Counted from the stretch's first letter, positions 47,053 to 56,478 are shown. The stretch: DNA of 64,000 bases from Methylolobus aquaticus (GCA_004168015.1 SEYW01000007.1:120520-184519), one strand, 5' to 3'. Notes: a model not told the origin generated them from the letters alone. Numbers and translations are program-made.

Positions 47053-48117
47053 ATGCTGCTAGAGAACGACACCCTGATCCGCGCACTGCTGCGCCAACCC
47101 ACGGACCGGACCCCTGTCTGGATGATGCGCCAGGCGGGACGCTACCTGCCGGAATATCGCCAGGTGCGCGAACTCGCCGGGAGCTTCATGGGATTGTGTA
47201 CGAACCCGGAACTCGCCTGCGAAGTCACACTGCAACCGCTGGAACGCTATCCGCTGGACGCAGCCATCCTCTTCTCCGACATCCTGACGATACCGGACGC
47301 CATGGGCCTCGGCCTGACCTTCGTCGAAGGCGAAGGTCCTCGCTTCAGCCATCCGGTCAGGCGGGCCGAGGACATCCGCAATCTTCCGATCCCGGACCCG
47401 GAGCAGAGCCTCGGCTACGTCATGGCGGCCGTGCGACTCATCAAGCGCGAGCTACAGGGGCGGGTTCCGCTGATCGGTTTCTCCGGCAGCCCGTGGACCC
47501 TGGCAACCTACATGGTCGAAGGCGGGAGCAGTCGCGACTTTCGCCGGATCAAGGGATTGCTCTACGAAAATCCATCCCTGCTGCACGCCTTGCTGGCGAA
47601 GCTGGCGGATGCCGTCGCGCTGTATCTGAATGCGCAGATCGCCGCCGGTGTAGACGCCGTCATGATCTTCGATACCTGGGGCGGAACCCTGGCCCACCAC
47701 CATTATCGAAGCTTCTCGCTGGACTATGCTGCGCGAGTCGCAGAACGACTGAACCGTGAGAACGAAGACCGCCGGATTCCCGCGGTGTTCTTTACCAAAG
47801 GCGGAGGACAGTGGCTAAACAGCATGGCCTCTGCAGGATTCGATGCACTCGGCCTGGATTGGACCACCGACCTCGGAGAAGCGCGTGCCCGGGTTGGCGA
47901 CCGGGTCGCACTGCAAGGCAATCTCGACCCGATGACTCTTTACGCATCCCGGGACGTGATACGCGACGAAGTGCGCCGCGTATTGCAGGAATACGGCCGC
48001 GCACCGGGCCATGTCTTCAATCTGGGTCACGGCATCCTGCCGGATGTAGACCCGGAACATGCCGGTGCGATGATCGCTGCCGTGCATGAGCTCAGCCCGT
48101 CGTTTCACCGCGACTAG
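47053..48117 (+). CDS. hemE: Uroporphyrinogen decarboxylase
   Basis: HemE removes four acetate carboxylates from uroporphyrinogen III to give coproporphyrinogen III, without a cofactor. The 354-residue protein has the N-terminal signature [16 protein letters not shown] (catalytic Arg region), [16 protein letters not shown] with the key Asp, [27 protein letters not shown] and [12 protein letters not shown]. The end, [18 protein letters not shown], is canonical. It follows aroB by 79 bases, the usual neighbour in several gammaproteobacteria, and converges with the kinase gene. Confidence 0.97.
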   Translation: MLLENDTLIRALLRQPTDRTPVWMMRQAGRYLPEYRQVRELAGSFMGLCTNPELACEVTLQPLERYPLDAAILFSDILTIPDAMGLGLTFVEGEGPRFSHPVRRAEDIRNLPIPDPEQSLGYVMAAVRLIKRELQGRVPLIGFSGSPWTLATYMVEGGSSRDFRRIKGLLYENPSLLHALLAKLADAVALYLNAQIAAGVDAVMIFDTWGGTLAHHHYRSFSLDYAARVAERLNRENEDRRIPAVFFTKGGGQWLNSMASAGFDALGLDWTTDLGEARARVGDRVALQGNLDPMTLYASRDVIRDEVRRVLQEYGRAPGHVFNLGHGILPDVDPEHAGAMIAAVHELSPSFHRD

Positions 48118-48137
48118 CGGGACCGCATACCCAGGGA

Positions 48138-49586
48138 TCAGACCGCGGCGGGCAGTTCCACCTCGACAACGACTCCCGGCCCATCCTCGCGATTCAACAG
48201 CCGCACATCCCCGCCGACCTGCCAGATCAAGCGGCGCACCAATGGCAGCCCCAGGCCGATGCCTGGCGTTTCTCCGGTGGCATACTTTTCGGCCTGATCG
48301 AACGGCTGAAACGCCCGTTCGATCTGTGCCGGGGAAAGGCAGACCCCATTGTCCGCCACCCGCAGCCGCACCTTGCCCGACCGCGCGGCGTCCACGCTGA
48401 CGTCGATCACGGGCCGCCGCTCCGGGTGGAACTTCCGCGCGTTGTCCAGAATCTCGTGCAACAGCAACGACAGCGCGGAACGCTCGATCGCGAGACGAGA
48501 CACGAAGCCATCCGACGCGAAGCGGATATCGGCCCGCGCGAACTCCAACGTGTCACCAACCTCACGGAGTACGGCTTCTGCCTCGGCAATTTCCAACCTG
48601 CCACGCTGGCGGTGCCCCATCGACACGCTCATGTAACTCATGATGTGAGCGACGGACTCGTTGAGCTGCTGAGAGGCGCCGCGTGCGATCGTCAGCAACT
48701 CGGTGGCGTCTGCCTCGAGCGGATGCCCCTTGAGTACCTCTTCCAGCAACGACAGGCTCATCGCAATGTGATTCAGGGGCGTATTGAGCTTGTGCGGAAT
48801 CAGGCGGCTCAGTTTCGCGGTATCGATGACACTGGCCATCTCGGCGCTCACGTCACGCAGTTGCACCAAACGTCCGAGCGGCCCACAGTCGTTGCACTGC
48901 AGTTCATCCACGCCGATCCAGAATGCTGCCGCAACCTCGGATTCGGGACGCACCAGATACAGCGGCTCATGGGATTTACGAGCCTCCCACGCACCCCAGG
49001 CGGCCGGGGGCTCCAGGTTGTACTGCTGCCGCGCCTTGGCGAGGAAATCGCCCTGTTCTTCCAGATGCAATGGATCGACACCCAGAAACAAACACGCCTT
49101 GCGGTTCGCGTAAACGATCCGGTTGCTCGAATCCATCTGCACATAGCCGTCCTTGGACTGCTCGAGCAGCCAGCGCAGTTGGGACTCCTGAGCCAACAGG
49201 CGGCGGTAACGATTCAGCCGGGTTATCGTTCGGACCCTGGCGCGCAGCTCGTTACGATTGACCGGTTTGCTGATGAAGTCGTCCGCCCCCGCCTCGATGC
49301 CGGCGATCCGGGATTCGCGGTCGTCGAGCGCGGTGACCATGACGACCGGGACCTCGGCCAGAGTGGAGCTTTGTCGTATGCGCCGGCAAACCTCATACCC
49401 GTCCATCACGGGCATCATGACATCCAGCAGAATGAGATCGGGCGGCGTCGCTTCGGCCATCTCGAGACCTGAGGGACCATCAGCGGCGAAGTGGAGACAG
49501 TAGCCTTCGCTGTGAAGCAGCGCCTTGAGGCTCTCGGCACTGACCGGCTCATCATCGATGATCAGAATCTGGGGTTGCAGTTGCAA
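48138..49586 (-). CDS. Response regulator-PAS-histidine kinase hybrid
   Basis: The 482-residue protein has an N-terminal receiver domain (D11, D12, phospho-acceptor D55 in LILLDVMMP, K107 in SKPVN). A PAS-like domain (about 135-245, YVQMDSSNRIVYANRKACLFLG) follows, then a histidine kinase unit. The phosphorylation-site helix reads LIPHKLNTPLNHI with H265, then an N box EILDNARKF and G boxes VADNGVCLS and GIGLGLPLVRRL. There is no membrane segment. A receiver fused in front of a cytosolic kinase suggests input from another kinase. Its targets are unknown and no partner gene is adjacent. Confidence 0.9.
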   Translation of the reverse strand: MQLQPQILIIDDEPVSAESLKALLHSEGYCLHFAADGPSGLEMAEATPPDLILLDVMMPVMDGYEVCRRIRQSSTLAEVPVVMVTALDDRESRIAGIEAGADDFISKPVNRNELRARVRTITRLNRYRRLLAQESQLRWLLEQSKDGYVQMDSSNRIVYANRKACLFLGVDPLHLEEQGDFLAKARQQYNLEPPAAWGAWEARKSHEPLYLVRPESEVAAAFWIGVDELQCNDCGPLGRLVQLRDVSAEMASVIDTAKLSRLIPHKLNTPLNHIAMSLSLLEEVLKGHPLEADATELLTIARGASQQLNESVAHIMSYMSVSMGHRQRGRLEIAEAEAVLREVGDTLEFARADIRFASDGFVSRLAIERSALSLLLHEILDNARKFHPERRPVIDVSVDAARSGKVRLRVADNGVCLSPAQIERAFQPFDQAEKYATGETPGIGLGLPLVRRLIWQVGGDVRLLNREDGPGVVVEVELPAAV

Positions 49587-49844
49587 TGGATTCCCTCATG
49601 AGTATGTCCGGGGAGCCGCGCCGCAGAAGTCCAGGTCCTGACGGTCCCTCCCTGAGCCGAAAGCCACACCGCCCGTCCGTATCGATAGCCACAGCAGATG
49701 CCCGAGCGCGTCGTCAGGACCTCAACGTCGTACCCCAAAACCCAGTCACCAATACTGCCATTGCGCGAAAGCACCACACCAATGCAGGCCAACGGAGCTG
49801 GGCAAGCGCGACGTCACAACTCGCACCCGCCCCGCGGTAACCCA
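49587..49844. other. Gap without gene
   Basis: These 258 bases separate two minus-strand genes; I see no gene, repeat or strong promoter in them. Confidence 0.4.
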
Positions 49845-52800
49845 TCAGGCACTCTTCTTGGTAAGCAGATAATCCAGCCACAGTCCCGCCAGCTTCTCCT
49901 GGACCGAGTTCTGCCGCAAACGCGCGTAAAGATTCGGAAAATCGACCCGGTCGAGTTCCTGGTCCTGGTTGTAGCAGGAGTAGACGAAATACTCCTCGCC
50001 GGTTTCCGGATCGACGTGCTTGCACAGGCATTGAGCACAAACGCCCTTCATCATGCATTGCATCGGCGAATTGATCGAACCGATGGCGGTATGGTGAGGT
50101 TTCAAATAAGGAGCGAGCACACCGTGTCGCGCCGCCTTGACGGCCGACATCATGCGGTCGGAGCCGATCACGATGATGTGGTCGACATCGTCCAGATGAA
50201 TCGGTGTTGCGCCGAGCTCACCTTTGGCGTAGGCCAGCATGGCCTCGATGATGTTGCCTACGAAGGTCTTATCCTGCGGTCGGAGCGGCGGAATCGCCTC
50301 GGCACCCGGCGTCTTGTCGACCGCCCAGATCACCAGGTCTGAAGCCGCCTCGATGTCGCGCACCTTGAATACGTCGCCGCGGTTGCGATAACCGGCGAAG
50401 TAGATGACCTGATTACCGGCGGCACGCAATGCCCGTCCAATCGAGAACAGCACGGCATTGCCGAGGCCACCCCCGACGAGCATCACCGTCCCACCCGTGT
50501 GAATCTCGGTCGGCGCCCCGGTGACACCCATTACGACCAGGGGATCACCGGGTTTCCACGTCGCGCACAGCCGCGATGAGCTGCCCATTTCGAGGGCAAT
50601 CAACGAAATGAGACCCTGCTCCTTGTCAACCCAGGCGCCGGTCAAAGCCAAACCCTCAGTGGTCAGCACCGTGTCCTCGACGACGGGCGCCAAGGCTTCG
50701 AAGTTCTGGACCCGATAGAACTGTCCTGGGCAGAAATGCTTGGCGGACAGCGGCGCCTTGACGATGACTTCGATGATGGTCGGCGTCAGCCGGTTGATCT
50801 CAACGATGTAGGCGTTCAACGCCTCATCCAGCTTCCGCTGGAACGCCAGCAGGGCCTGATCGCGCTCCGCCTGCCGTCCGGGCTCCAGGGTGGCCAGTTC
50901 CTTCGCGAACAGCCGCACGACGTAAGGATGCCCATCTTTCGCGCTGGCCATCGCCTTGACGACATTGCCGGCATAGACCGGGTGATTGTCGCCGTAGAAC
51001 GTAATGTAGCGCCCGCCGCGGCGGTAGGACGTGAAAGGCGCCGGCTTGCCGATCTTCGGCCACAAGGTGTCACTGACGGGCTCGAACTCGAACCCGGCCT
51101 CGGCCGCGATGGGCTCGTAGCGCTGATAGAATTTCCGGTCCATCTCGAAGGTATCGGGATGTTCGGATTCGTAGATCGTGTTGGGCGAGGTTCCGGCTGC
51201 GACGAAAAGACTCTTCAGCGGCACTTCGAGTTCGCTCGCCTTCTTCCAGCGGCCATCGGTCTCCTCGAGCTTCTCGAAGCGAACGGCACGCAGATGGCCA
51301 TGGGCATCCTCCAGCGCCTCCAGCGGGCTCATGCCCTCGGCGAGCAGGATCCCCTCGTCCATCGCTTCCTTGATTTCCTCGTGGTTCTGCCGGTAGGCGG
51401 GCGAATCCTTGATACCCTTGCGGTAGAACAGCGTCACACCGCCCCACTGCTCCAGCAAGGGCACGAAGTTGGGCTTCTCGCCGGCCGCGTCGGCACGCTG
51501 CCGCTCGGCCTGGATGGCTCGACCGTGCGTCAGGAATTCATCGAGGATCTCGGTTTCCTCCGCGTCATAACGACTTCGCACGCGGTCCTCGCCGAACGCG
51601 GTACAGAGCTTTTCGTACCGGTGCAGCACCTTCTCGACCTGCACCGGATAATAGGCGAGCAACTCGGTTGTCGTATCGACGGCTGTCAGACCACCGCCAA
51701 TGACGCCCGCCGGCAGGCGAACCTGCAGATTGGCCAGGGACGATTCCTTTGCGGCGCCGGTCAACTGTAGCGCCATCAGGAAATCCGAAGCCTTGCGGAT
51801 ACCCCGGATCAGATTGTTCTTGATGTCGATGACGGTCGGCTTGCCGGCCCCCGAAGCGATTGCAATGTGGTCGAAACCGAGATCCCAGGCCTCGTTGATC
51901 GTCAGCGTGCCGCCGAACCGAACGCCGCCGTAGACGCTGAAGTTGCGGCGCCGCGCGAGCGTCAGATAGATCACCTTCAGGAAATTCTTGTCCCACCGCA
52001 CCGTGATGCCGTATTCGGCGACGCCACCGAAACCCAGCATGATCCGCTTGTCGAGATCCTCGTAGAGGTCACGGAAGTCGCGAATCGGCTTGGGCGGCGT
52101 CTTCCAGTCGCCGACCAGTTCCTTAGGCAGCGGCTCGATCTTCAGGCCATCAATGCCCACCACGCCGAAACCTTCGTTCGACAGATAATGCGCTAGCGTG
52201 TATCCGGCCGGACCCAGACCAGCGATCAGCACGTTCTTGCCGTTGTAGGGCAGCGCGTACGGACGCTTGACGTTCAGCGGATTCCAGCGCGTCAACAGGC
52301 TATAGATCTCAAATCCCCACGGCATGAACAGCACGTCGGTCAACGCATTCGTTTCGATCTGCGGAATGTTGACCGGCTCTGTCTTCTGGTAGATGCAACC
52401 TTTCATGCAATCGTTACAGATCCGGTGACCGGTACCGGGGCACAGCGGATTGTCGATCGTGATCAGGGCGAGTGCACCGATGTTGTCCCCGCGGCGCTTC
52501 ACGAGATGCATCTCGGAGATTTTCTCTTCGAGCGGGCAACCGGTGATCGTGACGCCCAGCGGATTCTCCTTGTAGCTGCCGTCCTTTTTGTTCCGCATGC
52601 CCTTGGAACAGGAATCCGTGTCGCGGTCGTGGCAGTAGATGCAGTGGTCCACCTCGTACAGCACACGGCGCTCTGAGAAGCGCGGGTCGGTCAGCGCAAA
52701 GCCGTCGCGCCGCCGGTGATGTTCCGGACTGCCGGCCCAGGCACCGTAGCCGTCACGCTCCCGCACCTCATGCTCGACCAGATGAGTGAAATCGGTCTTT

Positions 52801-53537
52801 GCAGGAAACTTGAAGCTCACCCAGCCCCGCAGCTTGTGCTGGAAGGCCGGTAAGCGTTGAGCGGCGAAGCTCCAGCGGCGGATCAGTTGGAGCAGCGAAT
52901 CGGCAAACTCGGCCGTATCGGTCAGTGCCAGCGTTTCGGACAAGGCCTCCCGCGCGATCGCTGAAGCGGCCAACTGCTCTCGCAGGGCATCCACGCGCTC
53001 AGCGGCATCATCGAGCGTGCCGGGCTTGTCCGACGCCACTGCCGCGAAGTGCCGCTGCAGCGACACGATGCGCGCAGCCAATTGGCCCATGCGGCTTTCC
53101 GCGTCCACATCGGCAGCGGTCGTCGCTTGCAACAGCGCCTGGACGCGGGCATCCAGCACATCGAGATCCGGCCACGCGGCAGGATCGACCCCCTTGAAGG
53201 CTTTATCCAGCGTCGCGACGATATCGTTGCGGTAGACGAAAACCGTATCGAACTCATTGCAGATCGCCCGGATCTGCTCTTCCCTCGTCGCTTCGACCTG
53301 AAACAACCGAGCCACGAAAGCACCAACATGGGGTGCGGCGCGGACCAGCAGATCCGAGACAACCTCGGGGCTCATCCCCTCGCCCTCGCAAGAACGGTAG
53401 TCGCGAAAAGCGCTGAAGAGTTCGGCGTCCCGTTCCTCGAGCTCGCGATCGAACTCACGGGACAGGTCGGCCAATCGCGCCGAGTCATAAAGGTCTGCGT
53501 AGGTGAAGCCCGGCACGCCGAGAGCGAGTTCTGTCAT
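49845..53537 (-). CDS. Large fused iron-sulfur flavoprotein: helical domain + GltD-like + PyrK/NfnA-like
   Basis: The 1230-residue protein has three parts. Residues 1-260 are helical and unrecognised. Residues about 295-830 resemble the glutamate synthase small subunit/NfnB. They have eight Cys in Fe-S-type spacing (C299, C302, C310, C334, C366, C374, C377, C381, including CPGTGHRICNDCMKGC), an FAD motif GLGPAG (440-445), and a second dinucleotide-binding region. The last 330 residues resemble dihydroorotate dehydrogenase electron-transfer subunit/NfnA: FCPGQFYRVQNF, GGGLGNAV, and a 2Fe-2S-like C1161-x5-C1167-x2-C1170-x17-C1188. This layout resembles a fused NfnAB-type transhydrogenase (NAD(P)H and ferredoxin), but the role is inference. 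It stands as a single gene. Confidence 0.85.
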   Translation of the reverse strand: MTELALGVPGFTYADLYDSARLADLSREFDRELEERDAELFSAFRDYRSCEGEGMSPEVVSDLLVRAAPHVGAFVARLFQVEATREEQIRAICNEFDTVFVYRNDIVATLDKAFKGVDPAAWPDLDVLDARVQALLQATTAADVDAESRMGQLAARIVSLQRHFAAVASDKPGTLDDAAERVDALREQLAASAIAREALSETLALTDTAEFADSLLQLIRRWSFAAQRLPAFQHKLRGWVSFKFPAKTDFTHLVEHEVRERDGYGAWAGSPEHHRRRDGFALTDPRFSERRVLYEVDHCIYCHDRDTDSCSKGMRNKKDGSYKENPLGVTITGCPLEEKISEMHLVKRRGDNIGALALITIDNPLCPGTGHRICNDCMKGCIYQKTEPVNIPQIETNALTDVLFMPWGFEIYSLLTRWNPLNVKRPYALPYNGKNVLIAGLGPAGYTLAHYLSNEGFGVVGIDGLKIEPLPKELVGDWKTPPKPIRDFRDLYEDLDKRIMLGFGGVAEYGITVRWDKNFLKVIYLTLARRRNFSVYGGVRFGGTLTINEAWDLGFDHIAIASGAGKPTVIDIKNNLIRGIRKASDFLMALQLTGAAKESSLANLQVRLPAGVIGGGLTAVDTTTELLAYYPVQVEKVLHRYEKLCTAFGEDRVRSRYDAEETEILDEFLTHGRAIQAERQRADAAGEKPNFVPLLEQWGGVTLFYRKGIKDSPAYRQNHEEIKEAMDEGILLAEGMSPLEALEDAHGHLRAVRFEKLEETDGRWKKASELEVPLKSLFVAAGTSPNTIYESEHPDTFEMDRKFYQRYEPIAAEAGFEFEPVSDTLWPKIGKPAPFTSYRRGGRYITFYGDNHPVYAGNVVKAMASAKDGHPYVVRLFAKELATLEPGRQAERDQALLAFQRKLDEALNAYIVEINRLTPTIIEVIVKAPLSAKHFCPGQFYRVQNFEALAPVVEDTVLTTEGLALTGAWVDKEQGLISLIALEMGSSSRLCATWKPGDPLVVMGVTGAPTEIHTGGTVMLVGGGLGNAVLFSIGRALRAAGNQVIYFAGYRNRGDVFKVRDIEAASDLVIWAVDKTPGAEAIPPLRPQDKTFVGNIIEAMLAYAKGELGATPIHLDDVDHIIVIGSDRMMSAVKAARHGVLAPYLKPHHTAIGSINSPMQCMMKGVCAQCLCKHVDPETGEEYFVYSCYNQDQELDRVDFPNLYARLRQNSVQEKLAGLWLDYLLTKKSA

Positions 53538-54155
53538 AGGGTTAGGTTTGTTCAGCGGGTTGATGAACGGGCTCAGCTGCGAGCTGAAGCATTACAATAA
53601 CCCGTTAGTTTAACGAATCAGCGTTTTGAACGCGACTCTCCGTCGTGTGGTGCGCACCAGCGCACTGGCGGAACTCGGAGAGGGCAGCAGTGGGCCGGAA
53701 TCCGCCGAGCCCGGCCGCTCGGCTGAAGAGGGATAGCGCGACGCCGCCAGAAGTGGCGGCACGCCGCGTGACTTGGTCGGCAGTTGCTTCGAGCCGCGGT
53801 TAGGGCCGCCCCCGAGTTGCTTTTGCCTACCTGAACGCAATCGAAAGAGCCGAGGGTGAGCGGCTATCGCGAACCCGATCGGGCGAGCGACGTGCCTTCG
53901 TAACTGTTCACGTCCCCCGCGCGGGAGCGGTCCGGGAGGCCGAGACAAACCGTGAATCCGTCCCTGGAGGCTCGGCTGCGGGTTCCCTCCCGCAGACGGT
54001 CTCGCCCTCCCGGCCCGCTCCCACTACCCAACACGTCAGCAGGGTGAATGGTTACCGTGCCTTCTGCGCCTGGGCACGATTCCGACGGGCTGGAGGGGCT
54101 CGGACCTATCTGGCCGTCGCCCCTCTCGGGATGAGACGAGTAAGGACGGTAAGGC
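53538..54155. other. Gene-free stretch holding MITE-like copy 2
   Basis: Between the flavoprotein start and the first RRM gene there is no credible gene. A 15-base palindrome TCAGCT-GCG-AGCTGA (53573-53587) lies just upstream of the flavoprotein and could be an operator. Two minus-strand open frames across this region merely reflect the repeat. Confidence 0.5.
53900..54055 (+). mobile_element. MITE-like element, copy 2 (156 bp), with perfect 9-bp target duplication
   Basis: Begins GTAACTGTTCAC, ends GTGAATGGTTAC (12-bp imperfect terminal inverted repeats, two mismatches). It is flanked exactly by CGTGCCTTC on both sides (53891-53899 and 54056-54064), the mark of transposition. The interior arms are 23 bases each, from GGAGCGG...GAGAC to GTCTC...CCGCTCC, and pair at 21 of 23 positions around an inner CTGCGGG/CCCGCAG hairpin. 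There is no coding content. The perfect target duplication implies a more recent insertion than copy 1. Confidence 0.88.
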
Positions 54156-54446
54156 TCAGTAACGTCTTCCGCCACCGCCGCCGAAGCCGCCGCGATCCTG
54201 CTGCGGACGCGCCTCGTTGACGGTCAACCGGCGCCCTCCAACTTCCTTGCCGTTCATGCCGGCAATTGCCGCTTTGGCATCCTGATCGCTGCCCATCTCG
54301 ACGAACCCGAAGCCTTTGGATCGCCCTGTGGCCCGATCGATGATCACCTGGACCGACTGGACCCTGCCGTACGCACCGAACAACTGTTCAAGGTCCTGAT
54401 CGGTCGTGTCGTAGCTCAGGTTACCGACGTATAACTTACTGCTCAT
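54156..54446 (-). CDS. Glycine-rich RRM RNA-binding protein
   Basis: The 96-residue protein is a single RNA recognition motif with RNP2 KLYVGNL at residues 4-10, RNP1 KGFGFVEM near 45-52, and a short glycine/arginine tail (QDRGGFGGGGGRRY). Bacterial members, known from cyanobacteria and many proteobacteria, bind single-stranded RNA and are often cold-inducible. The ATG at 54446 places RNP2 right at the start. A related gene lies 98 bases upstream on the same strand. Confidence 0.93.
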   Translation of the reverse strand: MSSKLYVGNLSYDTTDQDLEQLFGAYGRVQSVQVIIDRATGRSKGFGFVEMGSDQDAKAAIAGMNGKEVGGRRLTVNEARPQQDRGGFGGGGGRRY

Positions 54447-54544
54447 AAAAGACACTCCAGAAATCCAGCACGCCAAGTGCGAAAACGCCGCCGGTCACGA
54501 AACCCGGCCCAACCCAATGCAACCGGGAGTCTCAGCCGCCGCGC

Positions 54545-54820
54545 CTAGCGGCGGCGGCCGCCACTGCTGCCGCGGCGCGCGCGCGGCCTTTCTTCGTTGA
54601 CCCGCAGACTGTTGCCGCGAAGATTATATCCATCCAGGCCGGCGATGGCTGCCCTGGCCTCGTGGCCCTCCATCTCGACGAACCCGAACCCGCGGCAACG
54701 GCCCGAGAAAATATCACGCACCAATTCGATCGAACGAACGCGGCCGTAGGCAGCAAACAGCTCGGTAAATTCGCCGTCGGTGACGTCGGGGGGGAGATTG
54801 CCAATATAGATTCGAAGCAT
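54545..54820 (-). CDS. RRM RNA-binding protein, second copy
   Basis: The 91-residue protein has RNP2 RIYIGNL and RNP1 RGFGFVEM with an Arg/Gly/Ser tail (RPRARRGSSGGRRR). It is clearly paralogous to the next gene downstream but differs at most loop positions. A GGAGG box nine bases before the ATG at 54820 fixes the start; the longer upstream open frame is not coding. Both could be post-transcriptional regulators or RNA chaperones. Confidence 0.92.
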   Translation of the reverse strand: MLRIYIGNLPPDVTDGEFTELFAAYGRVRSIELVRDIFSGRCRGFGFVEMEGHEARAAIAGLDGYNLRGNSLRVNEERPRARRGSSGGRRR

Positions 54821-55618
54821 GAGCACGGTCCTCCATCGTGTGCCGAAACTCAGGGCCGCGCCGCGAGAGCGGGGCTTTCGCAGTCGTCGGCTTCCCGGTC
54901 CGGCCGGGTATTGCAAAATAGATCGCTCAGATTCGGTGAACCCGGCCACGTCACGACGATGAGTTCCGTCGCGGAGAAGCCGTCGATGATCCACTGGGAA
55001 TGTAAGCGGGGCGTTCGTAGGCGCGTCTCGCCAAATCACGCCACAAAACTCTCCCAATACAGGTTGGGAGACTGCGATTCCTCGAGTTGCCAGCGCGCAG
55101 CTCAAGCGCTGAACGCGATCGACGATCCCGTGGCATCGGGCAGCCGAACCGGATTCGGCGAGCAGCCAGGTTTACCGCGGAGGGTCTTGGAGGATCAGGT
55201 GGGCTTTGCATACAGCCATCCGGGCACTCTGCCATGAGAGCTAAACCGGAACAGCCGGGGATTTGGCCTGCGAAGCAGCTAACCGCTTAACAGCTTATCC
55301 TGCTTCGTGTGCTTTGGCCAATCGATTTTTTCGGTAGCCCCTTCAAACGGTGCGTGCAGCAATGGCGACGCCCATCCGGGCGATCGGCCAGCCCACACCG
55401 GGAAGGGGTCGTCGACCCGACTGAATTTCCCGGCCCGAGCCTTTTGCGGCCCCGCGACAGCGACGCTCTGGTTACATCGGGGGCGCTCTGCAGACAGTGA
55501 TTGCGCGATACCGTCCGCCCACTTTACGCCGCCGTGGGCAAGGCTTCGGGTGGTCATGACTCCGATCAACGCACGCAGCGGCTGCCCGCAAGGCTCTTCC
55601 GTGCTACGCGGTCGCGCG
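54821..55618. other. About 800 bases without a recognised gene
   Basis: I find no protein family or RNA gene here. Open frames on both strands at 55279-55569 and 55307-55966 have low-complexity, Arg/Pro/Gly-heavy products and no ribosome site. The DNA may be a decayed gene or a long leader of the RRM gene. Confidence 0.4.
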
Positions 55619-55825
55619 TCATCCAGAGAACAGGCGCGAAAACAAATAAGCGGAACTGCTGGCGACGAAAACGGCCCCCATCATGGCGAGCCAGTACTTT
55701 CGCGCCCGCAAACCCAGCGCACAAAGGAGCAAGCCGGCCAGCAACGAGTACGACGCTGTGCCGAGCATCATCTGTTCATCGACAGCGGCACCGACCTGCT
55801 CGGCCGAATTTTCACGGTAACGCAT
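55619..55825 (-). CDS. Possible small membrane protein
   Basis: The 68-residue product has two hydrophobic segments (about 24-38 and 45-63) separated by a basic turn (GLRARKYW), ending SRLFSG. A charged N-terminus (MRYRENSAEQV) precedes them; a shorter start at the MM pair near residue 19 is possible. Hydrophobic pattern and composition favour a real two-helix protein, but no family was recognised. Confidence 0.45.
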   Translation of the reverse strand: MRYRENSAEQVGAAVDEQMMLGTASYSLLAGLLLCALGLRARKYWLAMMGAVFVASSSAYLFSRLFSG

Positions 55826-56061
55826 GGTTTGTTGGGGAAACGGCTAAATCAGTCAGGCAAAAACTGCCGCATTCGACGGGGCGCGGAGCATGTCGGTCGA
55901 AGACGAACTGCCTCATTCAGCGATTTCTGCGGTAGAGAGTCCAATCGCCAAGAACCTTGGCGGTAAACCATCCTTTCTCGTCTGGCAACGCGAACCGCAT
56001 CTTGTCACACCGAGTCTGAACCCAGCCGGGGGAGCCCTTCTTCAGAGGCTTCGCAAAGACT
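55826..56061. other. Gap with a short protein-like remnant on the minus strand
   Basis: On the minus strand directly after the stop of the gene at 56062, a frame about 48 codons long ends near 55920 with protein-like sequence, including GSPGWVQTRCDKMRF and EKGWFTAKVLGDWTLY. It has no usual start codon except an internal ATG (26 codons). It may be the remnant of a gene or a shifted end of the upstream gene. Confidence 0.25.
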
Positions 56062-56478
56062 TCAGACCACCATCAATAGCATCGCCAGAATGATCAGTCC
56101 ACCTGCCAGGTAGAGCAGCTTTTGATACCAGCGTGCCGACCGCCACAAATCGATCAGGGCCGCGCGAGCATCGTGAACACTCCGTCGGCATTCGCCCGAG
56201 ACTCGCTTGATCCATGGGGTCAACCGCCAGGCGCCGAACAAGGAAAGCGCGATGAGCAGGCCGACACTCATCCATGCGGCGCGGCCCTGCGCCTTTTCGT
56301 AGGGAAGGCCGAAGACGTTCTCCAATAACAGCATGAAAACCGTGTGAGTCACATCGACCAGCAATTCGACGAACTCCACCAGCAACGTGACGAGCATTTC
56401 GCCGCCGAACAGGATCGCGGCAATCGCTGTCGCGATCAGAATGATCTTCCACGGGATTCTCCGCCCCGACTCGCTCAT
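56062..56478 (-). CDS. Membrane protein of unknown function
   Basis: The 138-residue protein has three hydrophobic segments: about 11-45 (IILIATAIAAILF, LVTLLVEFVELLVDV), about 70-82 (SVGLLIALSLFGAW) and the C-terminus (LLYLAGGLIILAMLLMVV). A basic amphipathic region (WIKRVSGECRRSVHDARAALIDLWRSARW) lies before the last one. The ATG at 56478 is preferred over a TTG one codon earlier. Family unknown. It is upstream of the 68-residue protein and downstream of the CBS gene on the same strand. Confidence 0.75.
   Translation of the reverse strand: MSESGRRIPWKIILIATAIAAILFGGEMLVTLLVEFVELLVDVTHTVFMLLLENVFGLPYEKAQGRAAWMSVGLLIALSLFGAWRLTPWIKRVSGECRRSVHDARAALIDLWRSARWYQKLLYLAGGLIILAMLLMVV

Noticed and set aside
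53864..54175. Minus-strand open frames whose product is similar to frames at 2897-3205 and near 4200
   Set aside because: The similarity is caused by the MITE-like repeat; the frames have no ribosome site and cross the element's terminal repeats, so I do not treat them as a protein family.
55307..55966. 219-codon plus-strand open frame
   Set aside because: Low-complexity Arg/Gly/Pro-rich product without ribosome site, overlapping a more protein-like minus-strand membrane gene.
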